Source: Onchocerca volvulus
Lineage: Eukaryota > Nematoda > Chromadorea > Rhabditida > Onchocercidae
Length of the DNA stretch: 64,000 bases
NCBI GenBank assembly: GCA_000499405.2
Contig: HG738137.1
Location: forward strand, 6,882,001 to 6,946,000
Direction of reading: 5' to 3'
Positions within the stretch are counted from its first letter, which is position 1. Each line of letters starts with the position of its first letter. Shown here piece after piece: positions 12,195 through 25,405 of the stretch. The notes beneath the pieces were generated by a model that saw only the letters and a program-made list of their open reading frames with translations, was not told the origin of the DNA and ran no database searches. The position numbers and the translations under genes are program-made.

Positions 12195-15100
12195 CTATGG
12201 TCTCATAATAGAAAACAAATATGAAAGTGATACACGACCGTATTGGTTGTCAGCGATATACTGATCACATAATGAAAACAGTCCAGCAAGCAGAACATTA
12301 GTTTCCTTCCAATCACTTCTACATCGAAGTTTCACTGGAAAAGAAATGATAAAATTTATTTTTTCTGTTCGAGAATAGTTTATTTTAGTTCCAAAGAGGG
12401 AGCTATGGACTTTGTAATTACTAATCATTCAATTCCTCAATGAAGTTTTTACGCTCTATCCAGAAGTTTTAATGATTCTTTTATGTGAGGCATCACATAA
12501 CTGCCTGCTTTCGCATTACATATCAAAATATTGTATATTATAGTGTCGCATGTGCTTTATGACATTTTTTTTTAAAATCATTATCAACCGTGAAATACAT
12601 CACTATGTAAAATAGAACTTTAAAGTATTGAAATATAGGAGATAAGTCAACATAAGACAAACTTCTCTGTTCTTCAGTAAAGTTATCTATAGCCTTCGTC
12701 ACATCGAATAATTTGCGATAGAAAACCAATTGTTCATAGAGCTCTTTTGATGAGTACTGATATGAAAAGATTAAGAAATATACTATATATCTGGATTCAA
12801 ATTTGTACAAACTTCCAAATAAAACCAGAAATACTTAAAAATACGAAATCGAAAATCCATTTAGAGGATTTATGAAGATTGGAAACAAATGTGCGTGTGC
12901 ACTTCAATTTTTATTATTTATTATCCATTAAGTTCTTACCTCTCTTCTCATGAATCCATTTTTGCATTTCGGACATGGTACACCCTCTCTTGTCCATGCT
13001 AAAACTAATGTGCGCGAACGATATGCGCAACCAATGTCATCACATATATATGAAATCTAGAAATAACAGTTACTAGAGTCATAATTTCTGAGGGATTTCA
13101 TAGATTTGAAGCTGAAAACATCTTAAGTAATACTTTATAATTCGGTGAATGAAGCCTACCTTATAATAGTCGGAAATTATTCTGTCAAGGGTTAGCTGTA
13201 ACTGGTTATGTAAATATGCACCAAAGCATAACAAAGAATTGTGACAAGCGGAACACTCGTTTAACCACAGCTTCTGTCCATCATTGTCCTGTAAAATTAT
13301 TACGAATATTTAATAAGTGTAGTACTGCAATAAGTTATGGAGTACGCAGAACATGTCATCAATATCATCAGTCCAATTTCTAATATTATATAAATATAAA
13401 TTGGATAAGATATTGTACTCGAAAGAAACTAGTGATAACTTATGCTTTACTTTTTTTTTTTTTTTGCAGTATATTACCAGTTATAAATTATATTTGCAAA
13501 CTGGGACATCAATTCAATGAAAAACGCACATCTTGTACCATGCATTCACGAATAAAAAACTCATGTCCGCAACCATCCTTTGGACAGACGAACTTGAATG
13601 ATTCACAACAATCAAGATTATAATGTGGAAAACATAGAGGTTGCTCTTTTTCATCCACATTTTCATCATGTATAGCATGTTTCTGATACGCCAAACTATC
13701 CAAACCTGCGATAAAAACATTATCAGAAAATAACGGAAAATATATTGCTGCTGAATTCTATATCATAAAGTTCTATTAAGCTGATAGAGAAACCATCCTT
13801 GGTGTCAAAAGATAAATGACTCAAAACGGACTAAATAATGTAAAATAAATAAGAAGATCCGATGAATATAAATAAGAAGATACGATGAATATGAAACTGC
13901 AGGTCTGCTTTACAGTTGAATAGTGCTCCATCATAATTTGATTTTAAAAAAATTGTAAAATTATCGTTTTCTTTGATAAACAAACCCAATGCTTGTGCCA
14001 CCCAAGCCTCACTACATCCTTCGATTGGAACACACAATCTGCTTACAACTGGAAGAATCTGCTGCACCAGATAATAATGAAAATCTAAAACGCAAAATTT
14101 AAAAATATAAGAAAAAAAATATAAGAGAATTTACGTTTCCTAAAGACTATAAAATGTCTCGAACCTAATAAATCAAATAAATAGCAAATGAAAACTTTCT
14201 TACCAATCTTGAGACATTTATTTTCCTGAACCTCCGTTAAGTGATAGGCACGTTGAGTAGCCGATTTCCCACTACCATCCTAAAGTTTAAAATTGCAAAA
14301 TAACTCTGTGATGTCATAATATAGTCAAAAAAATTTTCATGAAAATGTTGCCTTATTCTATAAAAAAAAAAAAAAAAAACGGGAAACAAGTATATTATGC
14401 AGCATTTAACGCATATTTCTCTCAAGAATGTAAAATTCAAAGCGGGAAATTTGGTTGCGATTTACAATAAGAAAAAAAAGTCAAAATATATCATAATGCT
14501 TCCTGAAGCTACAAATAAATAAGCCAGTAAGGTATTATTTGTTAATGAACTAAAGCAGGAAGCTACACAACTCAATCAATAAGATGAAATATTTTCGAGG
14601 AAAGCAAAAGAAACTTCGCACTGCATCTGAGATAATTTAGGTAATTATTCAACTCATAAATATATGTTTTAAATAAAGATCCAATTATCAGTTAATTCAA
14701 TGAATACCTCACAAATTATATAGCCAACTATATCACTCCGATGAAATTTGAAGTTACCAGTCGCATTCAACCGTTGAGCAACAGCTGCATGAGGCTGAGC
14801 ATTGATATTTGCATATTCCTCGGGATTCCGAGTTAATTGCTAAAAAAGAATTACATGAAAATTGAAGCTTATTTTTTTACATTTGAAATCAACAAACCTT
14901 AAAAATCTGAAACATCGAAATCTCCAGTAGTTCTTGGGTTATCTTCTCCCTCAGTTTTTGCAGATGGTTGTGAATTTGATCAATGATTTCATCGCGACTT
15001 CGTGATTGCACTGATAGGATTATATCCAATATCTCGCTATAAAAATGAGTATAATATATCAAAAACTTGGGAAATTCCAAAGAAAAAATTTCGAAAAAAA

Positions 15101-18100
15101 CTGACAAGAACCTCTTAAATTTCATAAATTGTTTAAACGAAAACTTAAAAGTACGAAATTACTTTCCAATCTGCTTTACAATGAATGAATAATCGCGGCG
15201 AACAATATCCAAACCCTTAATTTCACGTTTTGTTTTTTCTTCATCATTCAAATCGACTGCTAAACCAGCATACTTTTTCTTTTTCAGTAACAGTAACTTC
15301 ATAAATATACCATCGATATCAATTTCCAACTTTTTATAAGATTGATTTATTATTTTCTTGATCTGAAAATACCAGCGAAAGTTAATAAAAGAATAATCAT
15401 AGGTGATTATGGTAATCCAACATAGGAAAAATCTTCTATGATCATCTTTATGCGACAACAAGAAGTTCCGTGCGATGATAAAGTCTTTTACTCATACATT
15501 CTCAAACATAATTTTAAGTAAAATCCTGTTGTTGAAATTCATACATGAAATCAAAGAAAACCAAGTCATAAAACCATGAAATTCTAGAAACCAAAAAATT
15601 AATTTGGTAGCAAATACTTACATCGTTTCCTAATTTTTTTACACGCTGTAGTTCTGACCTTTCCGAGAATCCGGTATTGATCATCACCGAATCAGTATCC
15701 CCATAAATAACAGAATAACCATTTTTTTCGATCAAATCCTTCGTGTGCATAAGAATCTGCAGAACAAGTACAGAATCATTATTAAATAAACTTATCGCAA
15801 GGGAAAACACTATCTCAAAGCTTACAAAATTGTAAATCAATTATGCAGTAAAATAAAGAATAATGGTAGTGTCATAAGGAGCAGTGTACATAATCGATGA
15901 AGGGTATATTACGGAAATAAATAAAAAAGTACTTCCCGTCCCTGAGCCGTTATCAGTGCAGCAAGTGGTTTTGCATAAAAACGCGACTGTTGGAATCCGA
16001 GGCACCCGTACATGCTATTCGCTGTTAGCTTTAATCCCATTTGACGAATATCATACTGAAAATATCGTTGCATAAAATCTTTAGAAGAAATCCTTCTTCA
16101 GAAGTTTCTGAGCCACATGAAAAAAAAAAATTGCTTGAAATATGAAAATGGAGGAATCAACCGGTGACATGTATAAAATAAGCGCATTTAGTATTACCAA
16201 AAAATTATAAAGCTGTTTCAGATATCATTTGTTTAATTGTTAAATAAAATAATTTGGATTAATCCAACAGGCAATGAATATAAAGAAGCAATTTGATGCT
16301 TGAATTGTAAAGAACATGCGTTTGATTAAATCAAAAAAAGATAAAAACTGTAAAATTCAATAACTGATATGTCCTTATATCTTCATAATTTCATGTTATC
16401 TATTGGGGAAACTAACAGAGAATGGCGCTTAAGCTTACCTGTTGCCTTTGTTGTTGTGTAAGCTTTTCAGATTTCATCATTCTTTTCACATCACGTCTCC
16501 TTTCCACCAAAGATCGAATTTCACGAGGCAATATACCTTCATTTGCATCACTTGGCAGTTCTGGCATTTCATTTTCACCCTATAATTTTATAAAACTACA
16601 AATATCAGTCTGCCTTCATCCAGAAAATTCCAGATTACGAAAGAATATCCTGAGCAAAATTAAAAGAATGATGCGAAAATATTCTTAAAATTCTCGAATA
16701 AATTTCACCTTTTTGGACATGTCAATAGTGGTGAAACAAATGTTATATTCCTGAATGATACTTGGATATAAACTATTGAAATCCAATAGTAATACAAATG
16801 TGTCATACAAGCCTAAAAAAGAGATTGATTTAATAAACTACACACCTACTCGAGAACAGATTATTGCAATTTTAAAATTCAACTTTTTAAAAAACTATGA
16901 AGCAGAATCCTTAATCTAAAAAGCTAACCTATTTTTGGATCCAATACTAAACCACCCGTATATTGTCCCTTACGATTGTGCAGCATTTTATTGTAACCTT
17001 CCGGATGATTGCTCATACTTTTAGTACCCTCCATTCCAGAGTGTTTCCTTTTTTTGAAATCTGATTGATATTTATCTGGTGCTACATAACCAGCTTTGTT
17101 GAATGCATGCAATAACAAATATTCGTTTCGTTCCGCTCTTCCACCCATCATTGTTCTCGACTAAAACAAGAGGATAACGTAAAAACTAATTATTATTAAT
17201 TAAACCGAATTTTTGATGAAAAAAAGAGATACAAACCTCGAGTGATCAACGCTAAACACTTCTCTTTATAAAATCTTTCATCATCATAAACTATAATTCA
17301 AGAAAATTCTTACCAATACGCCACCCACAATTTTTGTAATTTGAATAAATAATGGCAAAGCATTGAGCTCAACAATTACAGCAAGGGATAACCAAGCATC
17401 CATCCAAGTATTATTGATAAATTTGATTAGCTGCGTTGAATTCCTTAAACCAACATTTACGATAAATTGCTATTGATATATCAAGCTATAACAAGATTAT
17501 CAGGACCGCTCTGTCTACTGGCGCTACCGAACAATAAAATGGCAATTTGATACATGTTGGAGAAAATGTGAAGAATGTAATGAATAAAGTTTGCAGTGCC
17601 AGTGATGAAACTAATGTATCCATTGGTTAATAAGCTAAACAATCGACTCTTAAAGTAGCTATATTTCAGGAAAAAATTCCTCAAACAAAGTAACTTACAT
17701 GATGTAATTGACAATAAAATTAAGAATTAAAAATAGATTCGAAACAACTGAAAGAATTACACAAAATGAGCAGAAATGTCTCGCTTCATTGCAAAGTTAT
17801 GGTTTATTCCAAGCAAATCAAATGAGAGATCAGACAGATCGTAGCTGCGCATTCGTACTAGCTCCATAGCTGATAGTCTGAAAATACATAATTCATCTAA
17901 AGATACTGTGGTTAAAAGTTCCAAATAACTTCTAAGAGTCCAAAATAATTACTGCAAAAAATCAAAATTTATCGGTTTTCAATTTCCGCTGAATAAATAT
18001 TAGCTATTGTAACAATGCAGAATACTACAGTGGTTGAGCTTGTGCTTTCCACTCAAACACTATAGCAAACATACCTGCTATCTAAAACTAAACGTCCAGC

Positions 18101-21100
18101 TGTCAGTTCCCACTGTGAAGTTTTCATATGAGCTAATTGTTTAACTGCAATTGATCGTTTCAAACGGCCCAAACGTGACCAATGAGCAATACCGAGCTTT
18201 TCTAGACGCGAAGACAATACAGCAAATTGAGCCGCTAAATCGTGTCCCTAAGTCAAATCGAATTTCATTAGTTCAAACAACAAATCAGTAAGTTCTTGAT
18301 ATTACCAATATTTAATAAAACTTTTCATTTGTTGCAAATTTGTGATGAACAGAGTACTTTCTCTTTATAATATCGAAGTTAGAATTTAAAATAAATGAAA
18401 ACTCAGTTCAGAAAATTTGTCCAAACACATTGATACAATTGAAACCTAACTTCATCAATAAAATTTAAAAAATAAGAGAAAAAAAAATTACCACATATAT
18501 ATCGGGATCCAAATTTTGCAATTTACATAGGAAATGATTAAGCAAATGACGTTCATTCGCTGTTTCGTAAACAACAGTATCCATCATGATTTGCTTTAGA
18601 CTTATTTTAAGATCAAATGGATAAGCAGAGAGAGTTGGTTTTGTAAGAACTAAAAAGTAAAATCAAATTTTCTAAACTAGTTTCTTGAAGAAATTGTTGA
18701 TCAGAAAAAATGATGATCGCTTTATCACTTGTTTCATTCTAAAGGAACATAAACAGAACAGTAGGGTAGAGATATGAAAGATTTTCTTGCTATTTAATAC
18801 TCACTAATAGAAATATTAAAAGACATACTGCAGAAACGTTCCAAAAAATTTCGATTCAGAGTAGGATTTGTAGTTGTGCATTTTCGGTCAAATATGCAAG
18901 AGATTAAAACAATCTAAAAAGTGGTGCTTAAGAGAAAAACAAAATTTTCAGAAACTTTCGATTGAAAATTTCAAGGAAAAATTTGCTATCAATCGAACCT
19001 CGCTTTCCTTCTTATCATTAATAGTTGTAACTATGTTCATTGTTAGCAAATTCAAGTCCGGCGGTGAATCTGAACAATCGACTACAGAAACCGATTTCAT
19101 TCGTTCCATATCAACCGTAAACTCATGCTTTACATAACTTACTTGAAGAGAAGAAACATCTGAAAATTTTCATTTCTTTTTTTTTTTTTTTAACGATTTG
19201 CAAAATCTCATGCAAAGTTGGTGATTAAGATTGCAGAATTTAACAGTTTTTTTTTTTCAAAAAATTTTTTTTTATGAAATGGCAAATTTATGAAATCTTA
19301 AATGCTAATAATGGCAAATTTATTGAGAAAATTTTATCATACCGCAGCCAGAAATTTCTATCCATGAAGGTCCTTTCATACCAACTTCAATCAACAATCT
19401 TTCCATGGCATTAGCAGTTGTATTAAAGACATGACTGAATGTTTCACCATTAAGATCCACTGCTAATCGCGGATCATTAAACTGCAAAATCAACTAATTT
19501 TCCATTTTATACAGTGAAGCTAACATTTCATTCTTTAAAAAATTTTAAGTTTTCCATTTCTTTGTAGATATATCAATCGCATAAGTCTTTAAAAGTAAAG
19601 AGGGCATTATCTGAAGTCCAACATTTGACAATACTTGAAATTTAAAAACAGATAGTCAAAACAGTGAAGTTTTGTGAACTTACACTATATTGTACTTCAA
19701 GCACTACAGCACTTCGCGGCACGATTCCATCATTGTATGCAAATTTTTTCTCACATGGCTAAAAAAATTCTAGAAATCCGAATCTCATATCCTAACTTGT
19801 AGCACTAAGATGATCATATATTATGTGAACTTAAAATAAACAGTTATTCAACCGTTTACATAGCCCATTCCCACAGTTGATCATTTAAATCAATTTGAAC
19901 TTTATAAGGAGAAATGGGATAGATTTTGGATCTACCTGAATATTTTAAAAGCATGAAAATGGCAATGTTATGTCGACAAACACAACAACTTTTGATCATG
20001 AGATGCTTAGAGTGCATTTTGTTAGTGAACCTGAATTATGAATTGCAAAATACAAATTAGAAATTTACTCTGCATTTGACAACTTTAACACCCATCGATC
20101 TGAGTATTTTCTGTACTTCCTCATTGACTTGCATTAAATCAGCCTTATCAGTTTGAACTTCGTTTACTAGATGCTGAAAACATAATATTCCAAAGAAATT
20201 TGCAACAAGAAAGAAAAGCTTGGCAATTAGCAAGTAACTAAAATAAGTGATTAAAAAGCAAGATGGCCAAACATGACATCATAAAACATTTAAAAAGTTA
20301 ATAAGCAAAATGTGCAAATGAACATGAATCACTTTGAACCTTCTCACGAGGTAAGAAAAAAACTTGTCGCCATATATTTTTGACAACCACGCAGCAGCTT
20401 TCGGAGATACCATCGTTAATTAATCGACCAAAAAGGTAAACCGTTCCTAAAAAGAAAGAAATGTTCAAAGGAATTATTGTAAACATTATAGGAAATTTCA
20501 TTGTTCGAAATATTAAACAGAAGCTACTTAAACTCACAATCAAATATCGAAGAGCAGAAAAAAAGAATAAAATAACATCAATAAGCTTCAAAATGGTAAT
20601 TTACCGACTCTACATATTAATTATTCTATACCAAAATACATCATCGAAATCATCTGCTTAAGAGATCATCAATTCAATTAATGCATACATTTCTGATAAC
20701 TGAATTAAAGAAGTTACTGGAAAATATTCATTTATTATGCAGTATGAAATATTCTGCAGAAGAGAAAACTCCTGAATGAACTTCGCCAATAATCTAATGA
20801 GTGCAAAACAGATTCAGCAAACCTGGCATCTTTACAGGATCTTCAAATGCATCAAGCCAGTAAAAACGCAATATTGATTCTCCTTCTGAATTTGTACGCA
20901 TATAAGAATTAACTGTAGCAACAACACTATCTTTCATAGGCTCATCCAACAGTTCCTTTTTAGATTCACTAAATGGCAGAATAAATCTATTAAAATTATT
21001 TGAAAATGAAATTGACGTTTACATATTTATATCATTATTCCAAGCTTTTTCCATCACAAATGTAACTCAGCAAAGTTGGAAAAGTAATAATACCTATCAG

Positions 21101-23296
21101 CCCAGATAAAAGATGTTTCTGGTTGCATCATTCCTTCTACGATGTATTTATCGACGCATTTATTCATGGCAGAATGAACGTCCATAAAACTATTTGCATG
21201 TATAGACTCATGTCCAGATTTCTGCATTTCCAAAAAATGATTTTTCATCTCAATTTTATGTTTAAATCACATTTTTTCAGATATTTAATCCAAATAAACT
21301 GCGAAAATTTTTATTTTAACTTGACTACTTTCCGTTCATTTATTACAGAAAATTAAACAATGCTTGCAATCGATACAACACTGTTATAAAACTATTGACG
21401 TTCAGAAGAATTACCGTACAGCACTCAAGAATTCTGAGAATTCCCATTCGTCTGTTTCCTTTTACTCAAAATTAATACACTTATCACTTATTAATATTTT
21501 TCATCCTCTCCACAACTTAATTTTTTAAATTACTTCATTGGAGATCTTTTCAACGCTTTCTGGAGATATAGATTCCACATTCGATGAATTTCCTGCATCA
21601 TTTATCGTCGGCGCAGACTTTGATGCATTCATATTCAAATATTCTCTGTATTCCTTTACTTCTTTCGACCCCACCGACTTTGATGCTATTTCTAGCTCCT
21701 TATGATATTCGTTTCTGCAAAATTAGTAATTTTATACCTCTGGAAAAATTCAAGATAAAAATAAGATAGTTACAAGAAGGATCAAATAGACAAATAATTA
21801 GAACTAGTATATAAAAGCATATGTCATATTTATTATTCTACTTTTCTTTCTTGAATCAGCGTTAAATTTCAGAAACTAAAAACAATTAAGATTACTAAGT
21901 GAGAGAATAACAATTATTCTTAACTTCAAAACCATTAAAAAATTTAAGTTCTCAAGATCGATAATGCTCAGTACAGAACAATGATCGATCAGGATGATTA
22001 GTTTTCTGATGCTTGCAAATACAAACCTCATCAAAGACTTATTGCTGGCTTTCGAACCATTCCCTTCTTTAATTGCATTTTCTTCTGAAAAACTAGGCAA
22101 ATCGCATTCGTTAAGTAATGCTTCTACATCTGGATCATTAGTAACGGTCACTGCATTCTGAAATGTTAGAAAAATATACTTGGATCTGGATTCAAGTTGG
22201 TAAACTTCGTTACATTTATGTTAACATACTAATGAAAGTAGCAAGGCTACTACAATGCGGCAAGTTTGAAATCTACTAAGAAAAAGTAAATTTCTCTCTT
22301 TCTTTAAAATTATTTTTTCATTTTATTAGCAATAAAATAAGAAAAGAGCAAAAAACTAATCTCTTCTTTCATCTTTTTTGGGTTTAGGGCGTGGAAAAAA
22401 TTATCGATTGCCTTCCTTTTTGCTTTATCTGAAACAGAAATCTATGAACAATAAACTTGACCCTTCATCATGATTTTATAGAAGTAATATCTTAAAAATG
22501 TCAACCTAAACAAAAACGTAGCATCTTGATAAAAAAAATTTAATTTGGACTGCGAAATACTTGCTTTCATGTTACATAATTATTTATTTGGCTCTTTTCT
22601 AGGAAATCAAAAGTACTTAACCGAGCTTATCATTTCTTTTCTCCTTTGGTTCTTTTGCTTTCCTTGTATTGTGTTGCTCATCGTCAAAGAAATCGTCACC
22701 ATGATCAACATAGCCACTGCCATCTAAAAATAGAATTACCAAAGATTCTTAAACTTTTTAAATTGTATTTTACTAAGGAATCTTAAATTTCTTGCATCTT
22801 CATAAGATTATCATGCAAACGAAATAATTAAATACAAATTTAAATCACTAGAATCTTTTCTAGATTCTAGTTTTATAACATCGAAACTAAGATCAAATAA
22901 AACTTCAATAGACAAGGACCATCATCAACTACAAAATCATCCCTTTGTCGTTCTTGTACAATTTTTATATATTCTTCCTCATCCACTTCTTCATATACAG
23001 GTTTTATCAAATTGGTCACCTGAAGCAAGCAATGCGTGAAAAAACAATGAGCAATACTTCTCATCTCAAATAAAAGACATTAGAGATTATGGACTGATAG
23101 ATGCTTAAAAGTAGAAACATACATCTACTCGATGTACGGTACCGGCACCGCGTGCACGCTTTATTTCTTCCAACGCTCGATTTTTCGACTCCCGTTCACG
23201 TGATACATGTGACCTACGACTGCTACGCCGTTCATTACTTTCAGGCGTAGTAAAAGGATTCCGTACGATTATTTCGTCATCGGAGGATGACGACAT
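12195..23296 (-). CDS. POLA1: DNA polymerase alpha catalytic subunit
   Basis: Catalytic subunit of polymerase alpha-primase, a B-family polymerase that extends RNA primers in the nucleus. About 32 exons run from ATG 23296-23123 through 22920-23019, 22622-22723, 22357-22428, 22027-22150, 21534-21714, 20340-20446, 19343-19481, 18956-19159, 18075-18247, 16929-17160, 15622-15756 and 13530-13705 to 12195-12334, about 1,450 codons against 1,462 in human. Signatures in order: [13 protein letters not shown] (N-terminal), [17 protein letters not shown] in the exonuclease-like domain, [11 protein letters not shown], motif [15 protein letters not shown] (exon 16709-16812), motif [14 protein letters not shown] (15933-16055) and motif C YGDTDSVM (15622-15756). 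LEIDIDGIF and KGLDIVRRD follow. Two C-terminal zinc motifs are present: CPKDGC with ECSAC, and YICDDIGC with CPKC. The join between the exon starting at 12756 and the last exon is not in phase as read. The protein ends [15 protein letters not shown]. Confidence 0.97.
13847..13892. repeat. 23-bp tandem duplication in a POLA1 intron
   Basis: AAATAAGAAGAT, then C or A, then CGATGAATAT occurs twice in tandem (13847-13869, 13870-13892) with one mismatch. It is just downstream of the donor at 13913 in the gene's sense. It is probably a neutral slippage event. Confidence 0.85.
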
Positions 23297-23308
23297 GCTG
23301 TCCCAATG

Positions 23309-23370
23309 ATTACTTAAAAATAATCATAACTATTCAATAATTACATAAAAATAATCTTAACTATTCATTA
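23309..23370. repeat. 31-bp tandem duplication just upstream of POLA1
   Basis: Two 31-bp units, starting ATTAC and containing AAAAATAATC and AACTATTCA, lie at 23309-23339 and 23340-23370 with three mismatches. The repeat begins 13 bases upstream of the POLA1 ATG, in its 5' UTR or promoter. A gggacag acceptor lies directly before the ATG (sense strand) and may be a trans-splice site. Confidence 0.8.
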
Positions 23371-24791
23371 TTATGCGCTCGAATTTTTTATGTATGAAAG
23401 AAATAACAACTATTAATTTACACATAAAACATATGTATCTTCAGTTTCATATAGCACATACGAAATATATTCTATGTAAAAGGTACTTAAGGTATTCCAG
23501 AGCTGCGATCACACAACACATAATGTTTAGGATATTCTAGCGGTGAGGTCATACAACCCCCTTTCTCCCCCCTCCCTTTATAACCAAGATTACAAATGAC
23601 ACAAGCATCTACGGCGAAGAGTAAACATTCACAATCCTTTTCAAATTCGAATTATTCCCACGTTAATCACAAGATTGACGCTGTGAAAACTTTAATCCTG
23701 CTAACAAATTATTGAGGGAGATTTTCAGGGTTGGACGCTAATTGGATTGGAATTATTAATGTTTTATGCGATATTCAATGACAAATCGAACGTCAAATCC
23801 GGAAGAAATTATTGCCTTCTGTTAGAGTTAGCCTTATCCCAGAATGATTACCTACAAAGCCTTGTAACATCACGGTTTTTAACCAAAACTTTGAGAACTG
23901 AAATTTCATTAAAAATGAAATTTGTTATTGAATATCCAGCAGTTTAACAACTTTAATAAATTAAAAATGAAATCTGATACTCACCTGATTTAATTTGACC
24001 TCTCACTAGATCAGTGCAACATACATACACAAGTGAAAAAAGTTTCATAACTTGAAATGACCATAACCTATCTTAATTTTATAAGAAATACGCCCATTTC
24101 TTAACCAGTCTTGCCCAATTCCTGATAAAATGAAGTCCCATATCGCTCCAAACAATGAAACATACGATTTATTTCAAAAAATTTTAAAAAGTATAAATCC
24201 TTATAAGAAACAAACATAGCTTATCGGTTTATTTTAAAGCAATGATTATTATTCTCTCTTCATTTCCAGCCTGTTCTGCTGAATTTTACGATTCTTCTTT
24301 CACTTAAAAATTTCACCAAAGTTATTTTAGAGAATGACTTCCACATTCTGCTTAAAAATTTGAATATTAAATGGAAATAAAAAGGAGCTGAAAATTTTTG
24401 GAAAGCTTAGAAAATATTAAGTTCATCTAAAAAAAGAAATTAAATTCCATAATCATCGCCATTACCGCAAGGAAATTACAAAAACTGTTCAAAGTAAGAA
24501 CATATTAAGATGTTTCAAATGAATCTTGAATACAATCTCCTTAAAACAAAAGAAATGACGATCATCATACGTAAGCAAAAATGAATCAAAGCCCGTATTC
24601 TCTCATTTGCACTTCAGTTATTCTTATTGAAACGTTAAATTCATAAAAAAATTTAAATTGGTACATTAGTATTGAATGTCTCAATAGAATAGAAAGAACA
24701 GCCCAATACCAACATCACCAAAAAATCTTTCTATTCAAAGATAACATTACCGATATCGATGTCTGAAAACAATAAATTTAGCTATTTAGTT
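23371..24791. other. Intergenic region between UBR4 3' end and POLA1 5' end
   Basis: About 1.4 kb of AT-rich sequence. It should hold the UBR4 3' UTR and the POLA1 promoter. A pyrimidine-rich patch (ccccctttctcccccctccc) lies at about 23556-23575. I see no gene; a plus-strand frame at 23747-23947 has no recognisable content. Confidence 0.6.
23490..23557. repeat. Imperfect 28-bp direct repeat upstream of POLA1
   Basis: AGGTATTCCAGAGCTGCG (from 23490, to 23517) is echoed by AGGATATTCTAGCGGTGAG (from 23529, to 23557). Both end in CACAAC/TACAAC and they share most bases. The pair lies in the intergenic stretch between the UBR4 3' end and POLA1. Confidence 0.5.
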
Positions 24792-25405
24792 TTAGTCGTC
24801 TGAAAAAAACCACAGCGTCATTCATTCCACTATCTCTTATGATTGCATTGTAGAAATCCTTGATTACAGACTTTACGAAAAAAGTTAATAACCATTAAAA
24901 AATTCCAGTCATCTAATCTAAATTTTTTTCTCATGCATTGGATTCCTTCGGCCTATTCGAAACTATGATTTTGTGGCACAATGTGGAAGCACTTAAAAAT
25001 GATAACTGTTCACTTATATCTCATGAAAGATCAAATTAATCTAAAAATAAAATCCATGCTTACCAACTGATTTCATTAATTCGTCATAACTTTCGCACTG
25101 TGAAATTTCGGAATCGAAATAAGTAACAAACTTGGAACAGTTCTCCATGATTTTGATTATATTTTCACGCATATGTTCAGTGCGATCATCAATTCTGCAC
25201 TACAACGTGGATGAGATGTTAATACTTTCAAAAATGTTTCACCTCTTTTTTACTACAAAATCTGAAGTCAGTCGGAATTTATCTCATCCCGGATTGAAAT
25301 ATTCCATCGCAGCACCTCCAAACAAAATTTCAGGATCAATTTTGCTAATAAGTCTCTCGGTTCTTCCAAATTTCGAGTCTTCAGAATTCGGTGCAAAAAA
25401 TTACC
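24792..25405 (-). other. UBR4 C-terminal exons, structure unresolved
   Basis: The exon ending at 25405 closes with [10 protein letters not shown]. An exon reading [20 protein letters not shown] to YDELMKSV ends with a clean gtaagc donor at 25063 and matches the family's last helices. Between them (25200-25380) two overlapping frames are open, and neither joins both neighbours with a single canonical intron. After 25063 the acceptor at 24800-24802 gives an immediate stop (DD-TAA, 24792). A second acceptor at 24763-24765 would give a slightly longer tail. Confidence 0.5.

Noticed and set aside
18874..19137. 87-codon plus-strand frame
   Set aside because: Antisense to a POLA1 exon (18956-19159) that joins its neighbours in phase.
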